A stretch of 8,785 bases of DNA from Candidatus Omnitrophota bacterium (GTDB taxonomy: Bacteria; Omnitrophota; Koll11; Gygaellales; Profunditerraquicolaceae), in the NCBI GenBank assembly GCA_028717765.1, contig JAQUNE010000051.1, positions 1-8,785 of the forward strand, read 5' to 3'. Under the pieces are notes generated by a model. The model was not told the DNA's origin. It searched no databases and saw nothing but the letters and a program-made list of their open reading frames with translations. Made by a program: the position numbers and the translations under genes. Of this stretch, positions 6,804 through 8,785 are shown one piece after another (position 1 is the first letter of the stretch; each line of letters begins with the position of its first letter).

Positions 6804-7715
6804 ATGTCTGAGAAAGCAAATACGCCTGTAATTATCTTAGTTGTATTAGTTGTTTTAGCTTTACTATTGGCAGGTGGAGGTTTTTTCCTTTTTCAGAATG
6901 AACATAAGAAAAATTTAGAGCTTCAGGACCAGCTTGAAGAGTTAAATACCAAACAGAAGATCACCGAAACAAAACTCGACGAATCAAAGCGCATGCTTAC
7001 TGCCTTGGATGCTAAGCTTAAAGAAACCCGTTCGCAAATGGATCTTTTAAGCGGTGACCTGGAAAAAGAAAAGAAAGCCAAGGCAGACGCCTTATCACAG
7101 ATTAGCCAATTAAGGAACGAATTAGAGCAACAAAAATCCTTAAGGTCGGAATTAGAAGATAAATTAACTCTGGCACAGAGTGACATGAGGGCTGCCCAGG
7201 GGCAGTTAAAAGAAATAGAATCTCAGAGGACTGAACTTGAGAACAAAATCGCAGCCTTAGAAAATAAATCTGCGGATCTAGAAACAAAAATGCAGGGTGT
7301 AGAATTGGGCAAAATAGTGGTGACTCCGGAGAAAAAGGAGCTTACTAAGAAAGAAAAAGCTGCCGCCGCAAAGAAAGAAAAGGTAGCCGCAGCAGCCGCA
7401 AAGAAAGAAAAAGCAGCGGCAAGGAAAGAAATGGCTGCTGTACCTCAAATGGAGCCTGCAACTACTGCTACTACTACTGCTGGTTTAGAAGGAAAAATTT
7501 TAGTAATTAATAAGGATTATAGTTTTGCCGTGATTAATCTGGGTACCAAAGATGGGGTTGCTGTTGGCGATATGTTTTCCATATATCGCGGTACCAAATA
7601 TATGGGCGATATTCAGGTAAGTAAAGTTCATGATTCAATGGCAGCAGCTGATTTTTCCTCTGAGGAAATGAAAGATGCAGTTAGTGAAGGCGATAAGGTT
7701 GTACGTAAGTCCTAA
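6804..7715 (+). CDS. Membrane-anchored coiled-coil protein of unknown function
   Basis: I do not recognise a named family. The 303 residues divide into four parts. An uncleaved-looking hydrophobic anchor (about 8-30, Val/Leu/Ala-rich ending GGGFFLF, with no lipobox Cys) follows a short polar N-terminus. A long charged helical region (about 33-165) carries heptad-like Leu spacing typical of a coiled coil. A low-complexity Lys/Glu/Ala linker (about 176-212), built from repeats of KKEKAAAA, leads into a Thr-rich stretch (219-226). A compact C-terminal domain (about 227-303) has the pattern GKILVINKDYSFAVINLG, then DGVAVGDMFSIYR and a final EGDKVVRK; the alternating hydrophobics and Gly-Asp turns suggest a small beta-barrel, loosely like the FlgT C-terminal domain (inference). 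The likely location is the inner membrane with the coil in the periplasm. It has its own candidate promoter and strong ribosome binding site, and aroA follows with no gap, so it may be the first gene of a new transcript. Confidence 0.85.
   Translation: MSEKANTPVIILVVLVVLALLLAGGGFFLFQNEHKKNLELQDQLEELNTKQKITETKLDESKRMLTALDAKLKETRSQMDLLSGDLEKEKKAKADALSQISQLRNELEQQKSLRSELEDKLTLAQSDMRAAQGQLKEIESQRTELENKIAALENKSADLETKMQGVELGKIVVTPEKKELTKKEKAAAAKKEKVAAAAAKKEKAAARKEMAAVPQMEPATTATTTAGLEGKILVINKDYSFAVINLGTKDGVAVGDMFSIYRGTKYMGDIQVSKVHDSMAAADFSSEEMKDAVSEGDKVVRKS
7347..7424 (+). repeat. Imperfect in-frame repeat coding KKEK-polyAla units
   Basis: Three units each begin with AAGAAAGAAAA and continue with Ala codons: 7347-7370 (24 bp), 7371-7400 (30 bp) and 7401-7424 (24 bp), followed by a decayed KEMAA unit. 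They encode KKEKAAAA, KKEKVAAAAA and KKEKAAAR. All unit lengths are multiples of three, so copy number can change without breaking the frame. The segment probably forms a flexible or helical cationic linker between the coiled coil and the C-terminal domain. Confidence 0.75.
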
Positions 7716-8785
7716 ATGAAGCATTATGTTATTAAGCCTGCCTCATCCAGCAAGTGCGTTGTTAGCCTGGCTGGCGATAAATCCATAGCACACCGTTGTC
7801 TCATCCTAAGTTCCCTAGTTTGCGCTAAAACGCAAATCGAAAATTTTCCCTTTAATAAAGATTGTTTATCAACTTTAGAAGCCTGCAAAAAATTGGGTGT
7901 TCGTATTATCCGCAAGGACGCTTCAACAATAATAATATTCGGAAAAGGTTTATTTGGATTAAATACTCCTAAGGGCAAGATCTTTGTTGGTGAATCAGGA
8001 ACAACTTTGCGTCTTCTCTTGGGAGTACTTGCAGGGCAAAATTTCACCACTAAATTAATTGCCGGTGATTCCCTTTCCAGGCGTCCGATGCGCCGCGTTA
8101 CTCTGCCACTGCGTATGATGGGGGCGGAAATAAAATCAGGCGTCAGGAGTCAAGAGTCAGGGGTTGAAGAATATGCACCGATTACAATTAAGGGCGGGAA
8201 TTTAAAAGGCATTACTTACAAAATGCCCGTAGCTTCTGCCCAGGTTAAATCTGCAATACTTTTGGCCGCTCTTTATGCAAAAGGAAAAACTAAAGTCATT
8301 GAACCGCTGCCAACCCGTGACCACACCGAACGCATCTTGAAGTTATTCGGAGCCAATTTAAAAGTACAAAAAAATACTATTACTATTAGCGCAAATAAAA
8401 AATTAACTTCACCTGGGAAAATTTACATTCCCGGAGATATTTCATCTGCAAGTTTTTTTATGGTTTTGGCCGCAATACTTCCGAGATCGACAATTAGAAT
8501 AAAGAAGATTAGCTTGAATCCTACGCGGACAGGGATTATCGCGGTATTAAAAAAGATGGGTGCGGATATTTGCGTCAGGCCTCAGGCCTCAGGCCTCAGG
8601 GGTTTCGAACCGGTAGGAGATTTAATTATAAAAACTAGCCGCTTAAAAGGTGTGGCCGTAAAGAAGAAAGAAATTCCTTCTCTGATTGATGAATTGCCGA
8701 TTTTAATGGTAGCTGCCTGTTTTGCCAAGGGGAAAACTGTGTTTGAGGGGATAGGAGAGCTACGCGTTAAAGAAACTGATCGGAT
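7716..8785 (+). CDS. aroA: 3-phosphoshikimate 1-carboxyvinyltransferase (EPSP synthase), 3'-truncated by the window edge
   Basis: AroA transfers the enolpyruvyl group of phosphoenolpyruvate to shikimate-3-phosphate, the sixth step of the shikimate pathway, in the cytoplasm. The frame stays open for 356 complete codons to the window end. Motifs are AGDKSIAHR (19-27, with the substrate-binding Lys 22), GESGTTLRLL (92-101), GDSLSRRPMRRV (117-128), PVASAQVKSAILLA (171-184), TRDHTER (200-206), PGDISSASFF (239-248), IPSLIDELPIL (320-330, with the conserved DE) and ELRVKETDR (348-356). The usual Asn of GNSGT is Glu here, while the Gly linked to glyphosate sensitivity is kept. About 70 C-terminal residues should lie beyond the window. 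ATG 7716 follows the previous stop directly (TAAATG) without a good Shine-Dalgarno, so coupling is likely. Two heptanucleotide repeat tracts lie inside the gene at 8136 and 8575. Confidence 0.96.
   Translation, partial: MKHYVIKPASSSKCVVSLAGDKSIAHRCLILSSLVCAKTQIENFPFNKDCLSTLEACKKLGVRIIRKDASTIIIFGKGLFGLNTPKGKIFVGESGTTLRLLLGVLAGQNFTTKLIAGDSLSRRPMRRVTLPLRMMGAEIKSGVRSQESGVEEYAPITIKGGNLKGITYKMPVASAQVKSAILLAALYAKGKTKVIEPLPTRDHTERILKLFGANLKVQKNTITISANKKLTSPGKIYIPGDISSASFFMVLAAILPRSTIRIKKISLNPTRTGIIAVLKKMGADICVRPQASGLRGFEPVGDLIIKTSRLKGVAVKKKEIPSLIDELPILMVAACFAKGKTVFEGIGELRVKETDR
8136..8163 (+). repeat. Heptanucleotide tandem repeat inside aroA, tract 1
   Basis: Four 7-bp units of consensus TCAGGNN run end to end; the third is TCAAGAG and the last is TCAGGGG. 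The tract begins exactly at a codon boundary and encodes SGVRSQESG (141-149), between MMGAEIK and APITIKGG, a position that is normally a short variable loop in AroA. Confidence 0.85.
8575..8602 (+). repeat. Heptanucleotide tandem repeat inside aroA, tract 2
   Basis: Three identical TCAGGCC units are followed by TCAGGGG, the same final unit as the first tract. The tract begins at the second position of codon 287, so it is read in a different frame from the first and encodes VRPQASGLRG (287-296) between KKMGADI and EPVGDLII, again a variable loop of AroA. Confidence 0.88.

Noticed and set aside
7991..8020. GESGTT in AroA as a sign of a glyphosate-insensitive enzyme
   Set aside because: The key Gly is retained, and Glu in place of Asn occurs in other bacterial AroA proteins as far as I recall; no resistance claim can be made.
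7724..8050. Open frame on the minus strand, 108 codons
   Set aside because: It lies antisense to the 5' part of aroA, whose protein motifs are clear, and its translation has no recognisable family features.
8136..8602. The two heptamer tracts as a CRISPR array or IS ends
   Set aside because: The units are contiguous 7-mers without spacers, lie within an intact reading frame, and no transposase or cas gene is present.

Overview
The window is a dense run of housekeeping genes, all on the + strand, with almost no intergenic DNA. Gene content (diderm lipoprotein maturation, DksA/TraR-type regulator, bacterial-type IleRS), moderately AT-rich composition and the style of the proteins suggest an uncultured Gram-negative lineage. 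Omnitrophota or a neighbouring candidate phylum is my best guess, from general resemblance only. Nothing in the sequence marks a plasmid, phage, transposon or CRISPR locus.

Region 1 (1-4625): the 3' part of proC (proline synthesis; its start lies before the window) runs into mtnP (5'-methylthioadenosine phosphorylase; TAATG junction), then ileS (isoleucyl-tRNA synthetase; 1-nt gap), then a small DksA/TraR-type zinc-finger gene that starts inside the end of ileS.

Region 2 (4626-6735): a strong GC hairpin separates this gene from lspA (signal peptidase II). lspA overlaps lgt (prolipoprotein diacylglyceryl transferase), so the two enzymes that carry out the first two steps of lipoprotein maturation are made from overlapping genes. 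An RluA-family 23S rRNA pseudouridine synthase follows after 4 nt. The order combines the ileS/lspA linkage known from E. coli with the lspA/RluD-homologue linkage known from Bacillus.

Region 3 (6736-8785): the only real gap (68 nt) holds an A-tract/T-tract inverted repeat over the end of the pseudouridine synthase gene, a candidate sigma70-type promoter and a strong Shine-Dalgarno. These precede an unrecognised membrane-anchored coiled-coil protein with an Ala/Lys repeat linker and a small conserved-looking C-terminal domain. aroA (EPSP synthase, shikimate pathway) begins directly after its stop codon and runs off the window end.

The most unusual observation is in aroA. Two separate 28-bp tracts of a heptanucleotide repeat (consensus TCAGGNN, four units each, both ending in TCAGGGG) lie inside the coding sequence, are read in different frames, and fall at what look like surface loops. 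I found no convincing new multi-gene system; the coiled-coil gene and the intragenic heptamer repeats are the best candidates for follow-up.
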